Virus record (IMG/VR): IMGVR_UViG_3300044491_002565
Coordinates: 1 to 37,567 of that record
Direction: 5' to 3' (one strand)
DNA length: 37,567 nucleotides
Source of the DNA: a virus
Shown here: piece by piece, positions 29,478 through 37,156 of the stretch
Position numbering within the stretch: position 1 is the stretch's first letter
Layout of the letters: every line of letters starts with the position of its first letter
Program-made: the position numbers and the translations under genes
The notes under the pieces: model-generated
The model's database searches: none
What the model saw: the letters and a program-made list of their open reading frames with translations, nothing else
Told to the model about the DNA's origin: nothing

Positions 29478-30178
29478 AGCAAGCTCTCGTGTCGCAGGAC
29501 TCTTGTGGTGTACTTAGACCAAGACTGGCCCCAGACAGTCTTTTCGGACTGCCTGTCCATTAGATGATGATAGAAGCAATTTTGCTCTGCCAAGAACACG
29601 CCAGCATGATTGGGTGATGGTGCAACAATGTTCATCAGCAGAAAGTCTCCAGTCTTCGCCGGCTTGTCAATCTCTACAAAGCCTTGAGAGGCGTAATTGT
29701 CCACAAACATCGTCCAACTACTGCTTTCCCATTCGCCTTCCTCGCCACGCTCAAAGTCATCAAGCTCAATCCCTAATTCGCGCTTGTAAAAATCACACAT
29801 AAGGCTATAACAATCGTGAATACCATACGTCCAATCGCGTCCTATATAGGGCGCTTCCCCCGTTGGATCTGCATAACGAAAATTGCCCGTCTGTTTTGTA
29901 AATAAAAGCCAAGGTAAATTGCTATGTCTGCACACGTTTACATCATGCAAAGAAAACTTTTCGTTTCCATTGATGTGCGAATGATACACGCACTGAATTT
30001 CTCCTAATGCATCTACTCGCGCATAATCTTCAGCCGCGATCAAAAATTCAACAGCAGGATTGTCAGCTCTATTTTCGCAAGGAAATATCTCATCATTGAT
30101 GACAAACCCACATGCCTCTTCGTCGCCCCTTATCAAGCAATCGTGAGCAACGGCCTTTTTAACTTTCTCGTCAATCAT
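29474..30178 (-). CDS. Tail tip peptidase, lambda K-like (JAMM plus NlpC/P60)
   Basis: The product is 234 aa. The N-terminal half is a JAMM/Mov34 metallopeptidase: EEACGF (20-25) with the catalytic Glu, and YHSH, then S and D (His66, His68, Ser76, Asp79; H-x-H-x7-S-x2-D). The C-terminal half is an NlpC/P60 cysteine hydrolase: GIHDCYSLMCDFY (119-131) with Cys123, and PNHAGVF with His191. Lambda K has the same two-domain layout and helps the tail tip mature or pierce peptidoglycan. All key residues for both domains seem present. It overlaps the L-like and I-like genes by four bases, supporting co-translation. Confidence 0.88.
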   Translation of the reverse strand: MIDEKVKKAVAHDCLIRGDEEACGFVINDEIFPCENRADNPAVEFLIAAEDYARVDALGEIQCVYHSHINGNEKFSLHDVNVCRHSNLPWLLFTKQTGNFRYADPTGEAPYIGRDWTYGIHDCYSLMCDFYKRELGIELDDFERGEEGEWESSSWTMFVDNYASQGFVEIDKPAKTGDFLLMNIVAPSPNHAGVFLAEQNCFYHHLMDRQSEKTVWGQSWSKYTTRVLRHESLL

Positions 30179-31623
30179 CTTGAAAGGTTTGCTCCAGGGA
30201 ATCCACCAAACGGTAACTGCCTATCAAACCGAAGCTTGCAACTCGACACTTGTTTTCCGCAAACGTCCCCGTTATACAAGGAGCTGCCTGAAGACAAAGC
30301 CGCTGCTGCCGCTTGTGTTGCATCCCTTGCTGCAATAAATGCCGCTGACTTGGCGTCTTTTACTGCTTGAGCCGCGTTGAATTCAGCAGTAGCTGTCGCG
30401 CAAGCGGATGAATCAAGGCGATCCACTTGATACACAGGATATATTTCTGTGGTGGTTTTTGAACCTAGGCGATACTCCCCATCAGTAGTAAGTGTCACTT
30501 CTTGCCCTTCGTAAACAGCGAAAAACACATCTGTATTGCTGTTGAATTCGTTCGGGTTTACGGCAAAAGTCGCAGCGTTCTTGCTGCTTACGTCTACTTT
30601 CTCAACTAGCTGACGAATGTACTGTCCAGGCACAAACGCGCTCTGTTGCCATTTCTGCACAGCATAAAGCTCTCCAGTGCCATAACTGTTATAAGGAGTG
30701 GTCATTCTTTTGCTATCTCTCCTATAAGCGGTGCCATCTTGACTTGTGACGTTGTTACCTTCCCAGATGATCATCACGGTTTCATTGCCTTCCTGTCCAT
30801 TGGTGAAATTAGGAAGTGCGAAGTACATATCACTTGCCTTGCTTTCTACAAAGCCGCCTTTAGTTTCAACGGAAGCTGTATTTGCCGAGCAGGCGTTGTC
30901 TTTTGCTGTCCGCTTAGTCGCCAAATCAGCCTGCGCTATGTTCAGTTCCCTCAACGCTATTTTGCGAACTTTCCGTGCGTCATTGTAAGCATCATCAAGA
31001 GCATCGCCCGTATTGGCAAGATCATTATTGAAAGCATCGGCTACGGGAGGCCCGTTATAACCACACTCTGCTCCCCTGTACTTCCAGACACAATAGTTTT
31101 GCGTAATAATTCTCTTTGGAAGCTGCAGTCCTTCAAGGTCAAGAGGACTCGCGAGTGCAAATGTGATAGACATGTTGTCTTCACGCACTTTTCTCTCGAT
31201 ATAGAAAATATCACTAGGAAAGTAGCTGTTTAGGTTTTCAGAAGATTGGCCAACAAGATGCTTGAACAGCGTCCTTCTGCGCACAATTCTCGCACCAATC
31301 AAATCGTCCAAATCTTCAATTAACTCAGACCATGCTCCGAAAATATTAGAAACAGTTAGTTCTGGAGTGGGGATTTGCCCTTTTGTCGTGCGCTCAAAGC
31401 TAGTCGCAGCAATGGGCAAAGGTTCATAGATGACGGTAAAAGTGCTGCTTACATCGTCATTTCTTCGCCATTTGATCTTGCTGCCATCCGGCAGCACTTG
31501 GTTCGTGAAAAAGTAGCGCTCTTGACTTGCTGTGTCTACTGCTTCAAGATCGCGCAGATCAAGCTCAAAAAGCTCGATAACGCTGTCGTAATAACCAAGT
31601 TTTACATCATCTTCAAGAGCCAT
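30175..31623 (-). CDS. Minor tail protein, lambda L-like, with a large insertion
   Basis: The product is 482 aa, about twice lambda L (232 aa). Residues 10-175 match the L N-terminal part (VIELFELDLRDL, FFTNQ, LVGQSS, ASPLDLEGLQLPKRI). The L-type cysteines of the Fe-S site come in two pairs: Cys178 and Cys187 (NYCVWKYRGAECGYNG), and Cys455 and Cys462 (NGDVCGKQVSSCKLRF), followed by the family ending LPFGGFPG. In lambda the two pairs are close; here some 267 residues lie between them, including a coiled coil (201-245), a beta-rich domain (255-400), a second helix rich in Ala, and two more cysteines (245 and 408). The insertion may be a tail-tip appendage. It overlaps the K-like gene (ATGA). 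Confidence 0.8.
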   Translation of the reverse strand: MALEDDVKLGYYDSVIELFELDLRDLEAVDTASQERYFFTNQVLPDGSKIKWRRNDDVSSTFTVIYEPLPIAATSFERTTKGQIPTPELTVSNIFGAWSELIEDLDDLIGARIVRRRTLFKHLVGQSSENLNSYFPSDIFYIERKVREDNMSITFALASPLDLEGLQLPKRIITQNYCVWKYRGAECGYNGPPVADAFNNDLANTGDALDDAYNDARKVRKIALRELNIAQADLATKRTAKDNACSANTASVETKGGFVESKASDMYFALPNFTNGQEGNETVMIIWEGNNVTSQDGTAYRRDSKRMTTPYNSYGTGELYAVQKWQQSAFVPGQYIRQLVEKVDVSSKNAATFAVNPNEFNSNTDVFFAVYEGQEVTLTTDGEYRLGSKTTTEIYPVYQVDRLDSSACATATAEFNAAQAVKDAKSAAFIAARDATQAAAAALSSGSSLYNGDVCGKQVSSCKLRFDRQLPFGGFPGANLSR

Positions 31624-31629
31624 GATCGA

Positions 31630-32007
31630 TTAACTCCGAGAATCGTAAACACGTCGCACCGTGAACGAGATTCTATTACTGTTTGGCCCTAGTGTCTCCC
31701 AAGTCCACTGATTCGGTTCTAGGCGATATTTGTGAAGTGCAGTGTCTCTCGGAAATTGAGCATAAAAGAAATCGCCGTCTAGATCTTCAAAGAAATCGTC
31801 GTAAGAAGTGGCCTCCGCGTCAGTGATCGGCCTAGTTTTTAATGAGTAGGTGCGCATATCCGTCTGAATACCATCAGGCGTCACTTGCTCATAGCCATTT
31901 CCCAGTGAAAATCGACGCACACGCCGCGAACGAACAACCGACGTGCCATATTCAAAAACGCTCTCAGAAGTGGTGCCAGTAGCGCTAAATAAGGTAGGTT
32001 GTGCCAT
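31630..32007 (-). CDS. Minor tail protein, lambda M-like
   Basis: The product is 125 aa. It follows the Phage_min_tail pattern: RRVRRFSLGNGYEQVTPDGIQTDMRTYSLKTRPI, with R-R-x-x-L/F-G-x-G-Y-x-Q and D-G-I-x-T, then ATSYDDFFEDLDGDFFYAQFPRD and IS-FTVRRVYD. Lambda M sits between tape measure and L and helps complete the tail tip. The position, just after the tape measure gene and before L, agrees. The first 20 residues are a variable N-terminus. Nothing unusual is seen. Confidence 0.8.
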   Translation of the reverse strand: MAQPTLFSATGTTSESVFEYGTSVVRSRRVRRFSLGNGYEQVTPDGIQTDMRTYSLKTRPITDAEATSYDDFFEDLDGDFFYAQFPRDTALHKYRLEPNQWTWETLGPNSNRISFTVRRVYDSRS

Positions 32008-32011
32008 CTAC

Positions 32012-35000
32012 TTATCTCCGAGAGGCGATCATGCCGCCAGGACGCATTTCCCGCATAATAACGTCTTTAACTGCACCCTCAATGCCTTTTGCTAGTTGAT
32101 TTCCTTGTGATCCCTTAGTTGTGGAATCAGAGCTGCCGTCATTGTTGATGTTGACAACAACGCTGCTATTAACACCGCCGCCCATTCCTTTGCCCATCTC
32201 CACGGGGATCTTCTTGCCGTCAGGCAGCGGCACCACTGCTTCGTTGTAACGGCCTTCGCCAACAAGACCAAGCGTGGGGCCTTTGACAATACCGCCATTG
32301 GCAAATGGAGTGAAACCTCCCTGCCATACAGCGCCGTTAGCTGCTGTTTGACCAATAATTGACGCCAGAGGGCTGGCACTCTGAGTTGCTCCGGCTCCAG
32401 GGAACAAGGCGTTCATGAATTGCATCATTGCCCACTTGGCCAGCATCTGAGCAACCATGTCAGCAAACATCTTGGAGACATTGCTAAACAGATTGCCCAT
32501 AGCGTCTCTGAAAGAAGATGCTCCAGTGATGATGCTGCTGAATGCTCCGCTCAGGTGCCCCTCAATACCTGAAGCGGCTTGCACTGCCATGCCCTCAACA
32601 TCTTTCAAATCATCTTTAGCGCTGTTGACGTAATCCCTAATGCTGCCAGCAGGAGCGAATCCTTCCTTTTCTTTCCCTTGGAAACGAGCAAAAGCTGCGA
32701 TTTGCTCTTCAGTTGGATTCAACTTTAAGAACGCCTCACGAGCTTCAACTTGCCCTTGCAGGAACTGCTCAGTCTCGGCTTCCCTCGCTGACATCTCGCC
32801 GGAAGCAACCTTCGCTTCCAAAAGGGTGTTTTTAATTTGCTTGCGACGCTCTGTCTCTTCCGTAAAGCCTTGCGCAAGCCTCTTGCCGTTTTCAATAGCA
32901 AATGTTGCCTCATCAATGGCAAGTTGATTTGCAGCTTTCTCTAATGCGATCTTCTTCTCAGTGGTGAGCATGTCGCGCTCATTGATCTGCGCCACGTCCA
33001 GGGCATATTGAGTACGCATGAGCTGCAGCTCATTGCCAGTGTTGTCTTGACGGGCAATAGCAAGCTTGATGCGCATCACTTCACGCTCAGCAGCAGCAAC
33101 GCCTAAGGCCATGTCCTTGCGCTTATTTCCGGCACCGCCGCCACCAGTGGTCTTTGGCACTGGAGTGGTGCTCAGGCCGGCACCCTCTCCTCCGAAGGTG
33201 TAGCTCTTGTCGCCCTTGACAGATCCAGTGGTGCGATCAACCGCTAGCTGAGTGGGATCTTCGCCAGCAGTAACAGCGTCTGCAAGGGCCTTCTCTCGAT
33301 TTTTCTGCAGACCCTTGATTTGATGCTTGAGTGAATCTTCCGCTGCTTTTCTTTGGAATGGATTAACGATAAATTGATCGCTTTCTTTTTTTTGCGTCTT
33401 GACTGTAAGTTCTTGCTGTTTGGCCACGATTTGAGCCTCTAAGCCAACAGCCTTGGCCGTGTATTCACCAGCGCTCTTCAGTCCAAACATCTCACGCATG
33501 CCGTCAATCACTGGAGCCAAGAATCCAGCAATTTGATTCATCAAGTCGGCGACAAATCTGCCAAAGTCAGCAAGGCGACGGATGACAATTTGAAGGTCAC
33601 GAACAAACGTATCGATGCCTTCTTTGTTGTTTTTAACGAAGTCACTGAGGCCGCCCATCATGTCGGCAAACACCTGCTGAACTTCCGAACCCAGGGGTGC
33701 AAATGCTTCGCCTACATCACGATTGAGCTGATCCATCGCGATGGCAGCACGACGAGCCGCATACTCAGGCGCAGTCGCCATCTTGTCGGCAAACTCTTCG
33801 TAATCCTCAAAGTTCTGCTTCGCAAAGTTGACGAACTGCTCTACGCCAACTTCGCCCTTCTGCAGTGCTTTCTGCAGCTCAGCCATGCTCATCTTGTTCG
33901 CCTTAGCGAACTTGACCACGGCTCCTGGAAAACGCTCCCCGAGTTGGCCTCTCAGCTCCTCGGCCTGCACAGTGCCCTTGGAGAAGATTTGAACAACGGC
34001 CCGCATTGCGCCGTCAATGTCTTCCATTGAGCCGCCAGTTGCAGCCACTGCCAGGGCCGTACCTTCCAGAATCTCCTGCGTATCTTTTGCAGACATTCCG
34101 AACTGCTTGGTGTTAACGCGGAGCTGAGCAAAGTGTTTGTAAGTCTTCTCCAACGGCATTAACAGCCGCTTGCTACTTTCCTCTACAAGCTGGTTGGAAT
34201 TGGCAAAATCAGCAGCATCAACAGAAGCCATGGCTAAGCCACGCTTCATCCGCTCAACAGCGTTAAAAGCCTCAACAGACCTTGCTGCCATCGCGCCAAG
34301 CTGATCTGCAGCTTGACCCACGCCAGCACCAACAAAGCCGCCCATCGGGCCGGCAATTGCCATGCCGATGCCGCTGCCAATCATGGCGCCAGGACCGCCG
34401 CCAGCCAGAGCTGAAGCACCTAAGCCGGCTGCGCCACGACCAAGCGCTCCTGCAGCACCTTTGGCCATTCCCATGGCTCTTGCAGTGCGAGGAATGCGCT
34501 TTTTCTCCATGCGCGTCATCGCCTCTTCAGACTGACGCAGGTTTCGCTGGAGACGTTTCCAAGCTTCTGTATCAGGCTTGATACGAGCAGCCTTATCTTT
34601 CAGCGAATCAATCTTGATTTCCAGTGCTCGCATTGAGCCTGGATCGATCAAAGGTCCGCTACGACGAGCGCCTACAAAGGCGCGGTTTGCTGGACTACCA
34701 GCTTGTCCAACTGTCCCACGAATGGGGCTTGCTACATCAGGAATGGCGCCCCTGGCGCCCATTCCCATGCGGAAATTAGCAATCGCCCGCTGCTGTGCTT
34801 CTCCAGCTTTCTTGTAAGCACGCGCAAGACTCTCGACGCTTTTCTGCGTCTCGTACATCTCACGACGCTGATTCTTGACAGCGTTCGTGACCGATTTAAG
34901 GTCTTTCTCAAAGCTATATAGCTTCTCGCCAGCTTTGATAAAGTCTTTTGTTCCTTCTTCTGCTTCGTGAAATCTCTTGCGAAGCTCAGCTACCTCTTTC

Positions 35001-35071
35001 TTGAGCTGCGCAATAGTCTTACCGGCATTTCCGGTAACTTCAAACTTAATCCGCATTCCTGCATCAGCCAT
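32012..35071 (-). CDS. Tape measure protein
   Basis: The product is 1019 aa. Start ATG 35071 has GAGG 5 bases upstream. Residues about 5-130 are coiled coil (KKEVAELRKRFHEAEEGTKDFI). A Gly/Ala-rich hydrophobic zone lies at about 195-255 (MAKGAAGALGRGAAGLGASALAGG). Next is the tape-measure N-terminal domain (about 265-440; SKGTVQAEELRGQLGERFPGAVVKFAKANKMSM). Long helices follow to about 900. The end (ANGGIVKGPTLGLVGEGRYNEAVVPLPDGKKIPVEMG, SVVVNINNDG) is the standard C-terminal motif. It sets tail length; 1019 aa, at about 1.5 A per residue, predicts a tail near 150 nm. It follows the chaperone pair and a small gene, as in other siphophages. Confidence 0.9.
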   Translation of the reverse strand: MADAGMRIKFEVTGNAGKTIAQLKKEVAELRKRFHEAEEGTKDFIKAGEKLYSFEKDLKSVTNAVKNQRREMYETQKSVESLARAYKKAGEAQQRAIANFRMGMGARGAIPDVASPIRGTVGQAGSPANRAFVGARRSGPLIDPGSMRALEIKIDSLKDKAARIKPDTEAWKRLQRNLRQSEEAMTRMEKKRIPRTARAMGMAKGAAGALGRGAAGLGASALAGGGPGAMIGSGIGMAIAGPMGGFVGAGVGQAADQLGAMAARSVEAFNAVERMKRGLAMASVDAADFANSNQLVEESSKRLLMPLEKTYKHFAQLRVNTKQFGMSAKDTQEILEGTALAVAATGGSMEDIDGAMRAVVQIFSKGTVQAEELRGQLGERFPGAVVKFAKANKMSMAELQKALQKGEVGVEQFVNFAKQNFEDYEEFADKMATAPEYAARRAAIAMDQLNRDVGEAFAPLGSEVQQVFADMMGGLSDFVKNNKEGIDTFVRDLQIVIRRLADFGRFVADLMNQIAGFLAPVIDGMREMFGLKSAGEYTAKAVGLEAQIVAKQQELTVKTQKKESDQFIVNPFQRKAAEDSLKHQIKGLQKNREKALADAVTAGEDPTQLAVDRTTGSVKGDKSYTFGGEGAGLSTTPVPKTTGGGGAGNKRKDMALGVAAAEREVMRIKLAIARQDNTGNELQLMRTQYALDVAQINERDMLTTEKKIALEKAANQLAIDEATFAIENGKRLAQGFTEETERRKQIKNTLLEAKVASGEMSAREAETEQFLQGQVEAREAFLKLNPTEEQIAAFARFQGKEKEGFAPAGSIRDYVNSAKDDLKDVEGMAVQAASGIEGHLSGAFSSIITGASSFRDAMGNLFSNVSKMFADMVAQMLAKWAMMQFMNALFPGAGATQSASPLASIIGQTAANGAVWQGGFTPFANGGIVKGPTLGLVGEGRYNEAVVPLPDGKKIPVEMGKGMGGGVNSSVVVNINNDGSSDSTTKGSQGNQLAKGIEGAVKDVIMREMRPGGMIASRR

Positions 35072-35074
35072 TCC

Positions 35075-35503
35075 TTACCTCAACTCCTTGGCTAACAGGG
35101 CGGATAAAACAGATTCAAGTTCTCTAATCGTAGCTTCAGTCCATGGGCGAGCAGATACGCTCTTGCCTCTCTGACCGCCACGAGTTTTAGGTGTGTAGCC
35201 ATCATGCACATAAGCGGCATACACTTCTCCTCGACCACCAGTCCATTCAAAGACGGTGTAGTTCACCCCGTTTTCACGACGCTGGCTTCTTTTTAAGTTG
35301 CCAAGGTCAACGAGATCACGCGCTTGTCCCGGCGGAATGATTTGACCATTTCGCCTTATCGTCAACGTGTCCAAATTCCACATTTGACGGTCAAACTGGT
35401 CCTGAAAATCGTTCTCAGCCCAGTCCATAGCTTGCTTAAACACCCGTGCCGGCATCTCTCCAAGCTCTATAAGTTTGCGCGTTAAATTGTCCTGAATTGG
35501 CAC
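35075..35503 (-). CDS. HK97 gp10-like small tail protein
   Basis: The product is 142 aa from GTG 35503, with no clear Shine-Dalgarno; upstream the frame is open only to the stop of the T-like gene. The pattern KLIELGEMPARVFKQAMDWAENDFQDQFDRQ, GNLKRSQ, then TGGRGEVYAAYVHDGY, RPWTEATI and LESVLSALLAKEL fits the HK97 gp10/lambda Z-type family: an N-terminal helix, a loop region, a conserved YAAYVHxGY and a C-terminal helix. Such proteins normally sit at the head-tail junction upstream of the tail tube gene. Here it lies between chaperone and tape measure, an unusual place. A stop codon and 48 bases separate it from the T-like frame; both are in the same reading frame. Confidence 0.6.
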   Translation of the reverse strand: MPIQDNLTRKLIELGEMPARVFKQAMDWAENDFQDQFDRQMWNLDTLTIRRNGQIIPPGQARDLVDLGNLKRSQRRENGVNYTVFEWTGGRGEVYAAYVHDGYTPKTRGGQRGKSVSARPWTEATIRELESVLSALLAKELR

Positions 35504-35551
35504 GGCAGCAAGACAATTTGCTGCTTTTAATCTAGCAACAATGGCAGCATT

Positions 35552-35974
35552 CTAACTCTTAAGTTCTGCCGCCAACATTGCAACAATGGTTGGAGGAAGT
35601 TTCTGAGTGCGTAAAGCCCAGCGAACCACCTCTTCCGTTTCTGATGTGATTGACGTTGCAGAACGTGGTGTTTCAAAAGGCAGAAAGTCTGCAATCTTCG
35701 CCTTATTGCTAGCGCCGCCTCCCAAGGCGCTCAGTACAACCATGCCGAGTTTTGCAGTGGCAACACTATGGGAGTTAATGATTTGCTGCTGTTCGTTGTC
35801 CGCTGTCTTGATCAGCTTTTTCAGCAGCACAATCGGCACCTTCCCAAACCGCTCCGCATGAAACATCGGATCGGACAATGAGAGGGTGGCTACGCGGCAA
35901 TAAACTTGATACCAGTCTGTGACGTTGTTAATTGCGTCGTCACAGGTGGCTTGCAGCCGCTCTAGGAAGCTTTC
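35552..35974 (-). CDS. T-like tail chaperone part, reached by -1 frameshift from the G-like gene
   Basis: This part has 140 residues in the -1 frame, starting right after the slippery CCCAAAG and staying open to the TAG at 35552. The fused G-T product would be about 310 aa (G residues 1-170 plus 140). It reads ESFLERLQATCDDAINN, then MFHAERFGKVPIVLLKKLIKTADNEQQQIINSHS and LPPTIVAMLAAELK, helical throughout, as in other T regions. Most siphophages make a small amount of G-T for tape-measure packing. A start within the frame (TTG 35878 or ATG 35866) would give a 108- or 104-aa stand-alone protein, which is less likely given the tight slip site. It precedes the gp10-like and tape measure genes. 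Confidence 0.75.
   Translation of the reverse strand, partial: ESFLERLQATCDDAINNVTDWYQVYCRVATLSLSDPMFHAERFGKVPIVLLKKLIKTADNEQQQIINSHSVATAKLGMVVLSALGGGASNKAKIADFLPFETPRSATSITSETEEVVRWALRTQKLPPTIVAMLAAELKS
35917..35945 (-). promoter_or_regulatory. Inverted repeat downstream of the frameshift site
   Basis: CTGTGACG, loop of 13, CGTCACAG is a perfect 8-bp inverted repeat starting 28 bases beyond the end of the slippery heptamer. Usual frameshift-stimulating structures begin 5-9 bases away, so its role is uncertain; a longer pseudoknot or none may operate. Confidence 0.35.
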
Positions 35975-36483
35975 TTTGGGGCTTCAGTGTCTTCCTCCAC
36001 TGGCTCTAGAGGCTCGTCTTCGGAAGCCATGAACTCTTCGATCAAAGCCAGCATTGCCTTGGGAAGCATGCGCGTGTCTTCATCGCTCCATTCATCAGTG
36101 GGTTCCCACTTCTTGTCCACCTTCACTTGACCACGATTGCGGAAGAACAGCGTCACCAGCTCTTCAAACTGCTCTCTTCCAGAAGGCATCAATGCCATCA
36201 GCTCATCAATCTCAGTTGCATACTGCTCAAAGATTTCAGAACGAGCTTCATTGGCCTGTTGAAGCACGTCAAAGGCTTTTTCTTCGGAGATTTCCTGCTC
36301 TTTCGCGATTTTCCGCGCCAAATCCACCGCTTTCAAGCTGAACGATGCTCGTTGACGAGCTTGCTCTTCTTTGGTCCAACCTTCCTCTGCAAGCCAGCTT
36401 CCAAACTTGCGCAAGCGCAGTTTGTCGCCAATCATCATGTAATCGGCCTTGCCGAGAAGGAAAAACTCCGAATACTTACTCAT
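35962..36483 (-). CDS. Tail assembly chaperone, G-like
   Basis: The product is 173 aa. It is helical and acidic: YSEFFLLGKADYMMIGDKLRLRKFGSWL, then FSLKAVDLARKIAKEQEISEEKAFDVLQQANEARSEIFEQ, MPSGREQFEELVTLFFRNRG, MLPKAMLALIEEFMASEDEP and an acidic tail VEEDTEAPKKAS. The size, charge and gene order (after tail tube and two small genes, before the tape measure) fit the lambda G class, which keeps the tape measure protein soluble during tail assembly. The slip heptamer lies at codons for P169-K170 near the C-terminus, as in lambda (GGGAAAG). The downstream T frame is reached from there. Confidence 0.75.
   Translation of the reverse strand: MSKYSEFFLLGKADYMMIGDKLRLRKFGSWLAEEGWTKEEQARQRASFSLKAVDLARKIAKEQEISEEKAFDVLQQANEARSEIFEQYATEIDELMALMPSGREQFEELVTLFFRNRGQVKVDKKWEPTDEWSDEDTRMLPKAMLALIEEFMASEDEPLEPVEEDTEAPKKAS
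35974..35980 (-). other. Programmed -1 frameshift site, CCCAAAG
   Basis: On the minus strand the G frame reads GCC CCA AAG, giving the heptamer C-CCA-AAG (X-XXY-YYZ). After a one-base slip the next codon is GAA and the frame stays open for 140 codons into the T-like region, while the normal frame stops 9 bases later at 35962. This matches the lambda G-T arrangement. Confidence 0.8.
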
Positions 36484-36492
36484 CTTGCCTAA

Positions 36493-36711
36493 TTAGAGCA
36501 GAGAAAGTCTAGCGTTGGGCATTCGTGCGGAAGTAGTGGCATCCACCACTTTCGACGGCAAGCATGCAACCAACTGCTCTTTGTTCAGAGTGAATGTTAC
36601 TTCAGACTTGCACCCTGGAAGAAAGCAAGCAAGACCAGCTTTCAAGAATGGGTGATCAGTCTTTGCATTGAACAACCAAACCTTCTTGCAGTCACTAACC
36701 AGCAGCTTCAT
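36493..36711 (-). CDS. Hypothetical small tail-region protein, 72 aa
   Basis: The product contains KVWLFNAKTDHPFLKAGLACFLPGCKSEVTFTLNKEQLVACLP, with several cysteines that could be structural. It overlaps the preceding gene by four bases (ATGA) and lies between the 130-aa and G-like genes. Its place between tail tube and chaperone suggests a tail-completion or neck function. I cannot name a family. Confidence 0.6.
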   Translation of the reverse strand: MKLLVSDCKKVWLFNAKTDHPFLKAGLACFLPGCKSEVTFTLNKEQLVACLPSKVVDATTSARMPNARLSLL

Positions 36712-37100
36712 CCAACGTAGAAAATGTCGGCATCAGGAATAAGCACTCGACATTGTCCATACACAGTATCGCTTTCAGCTCTGAAAATGTATTCAGCATC
36801 AGGGAAGCGCTTCTTAAGCTTCTGAATGCCCTCTCTAAGGCTCGCAGAGGCCGGCTGGTAATCAGTCATGATCACCGTCCAAGTTTGCCGATCAAGCCCC
36901 GTACCGACGCATGCACGAGGGTTTGGCGTGGGGAATTCTTGGATGACAACTTCCAGGCCCTGTACTTTCCAATCTTTGGGCACGCCATACTGGCCGTCCA
37001 CATAAAACGCTGGAAGCGTAGTGTTGTTTGGAAGCGTATAAGTGCCGACCACGCTGGTCAAAACAGCTTCTACTTCCTCTCGCAGTTGTTTGACGTTCAT
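36708..37100 (-). CDS. Hypothetical tail-region protein, 130 aa
   Basis: The product has a helix (KQLREEVEAVLTSVV), a beta-rich core (LPAFYVDGQYG, LEVVIQEF, RQTWTVIMTDYQP), a second helix (LREGIQKLKKRFP) and a final strand (CRVLIPDADIFYVG). The alpha-beta layout could be that of a tail-terminator-like protein (lambda U type) or minor tail protein. Unlike most siphophages, it follows the tail tube gene instead of preceding it. A terminator hairpin lies just upstream, between it and the tube gene, so it may be expressed less than the tube protein. The family is not identified. Confidence 0.6.
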   Translation of the reverse strand: MNVKQLREEVEAVLTSVVGTYTLPNNTTLPAFYVDGQYGVPKDWKVQGLEVVIQEFPTPNPRACVGTGLDRQTWTVIMTDYQPASASLREGIQKLKKRFPDAEYIFRAESDTVYGQCRVLIPDADIFYVG

Positions 37101-37110
37101 AACAATAAAA

Positions 37111-37130
37111 TAGCCCCCTTGCGGGGGCTA
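37111..37130 (-). terminator. Rho-independent terminator after the tail tube gene
   Basis: On the minus strand TAGCCCCC, loop GCAA, GGGGGCTA is a perfect 8-bp stem followed by TTTTATTG. It lies in the 56-base gap after the tail tube stop. Terminators here are common and let the tube protein be made in excess of downstream genes; some transcripts must read through. Confidence 0.8.
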
Positions 37131-37156
37131 AAACGAAACAACGATGTATTCGTCGA

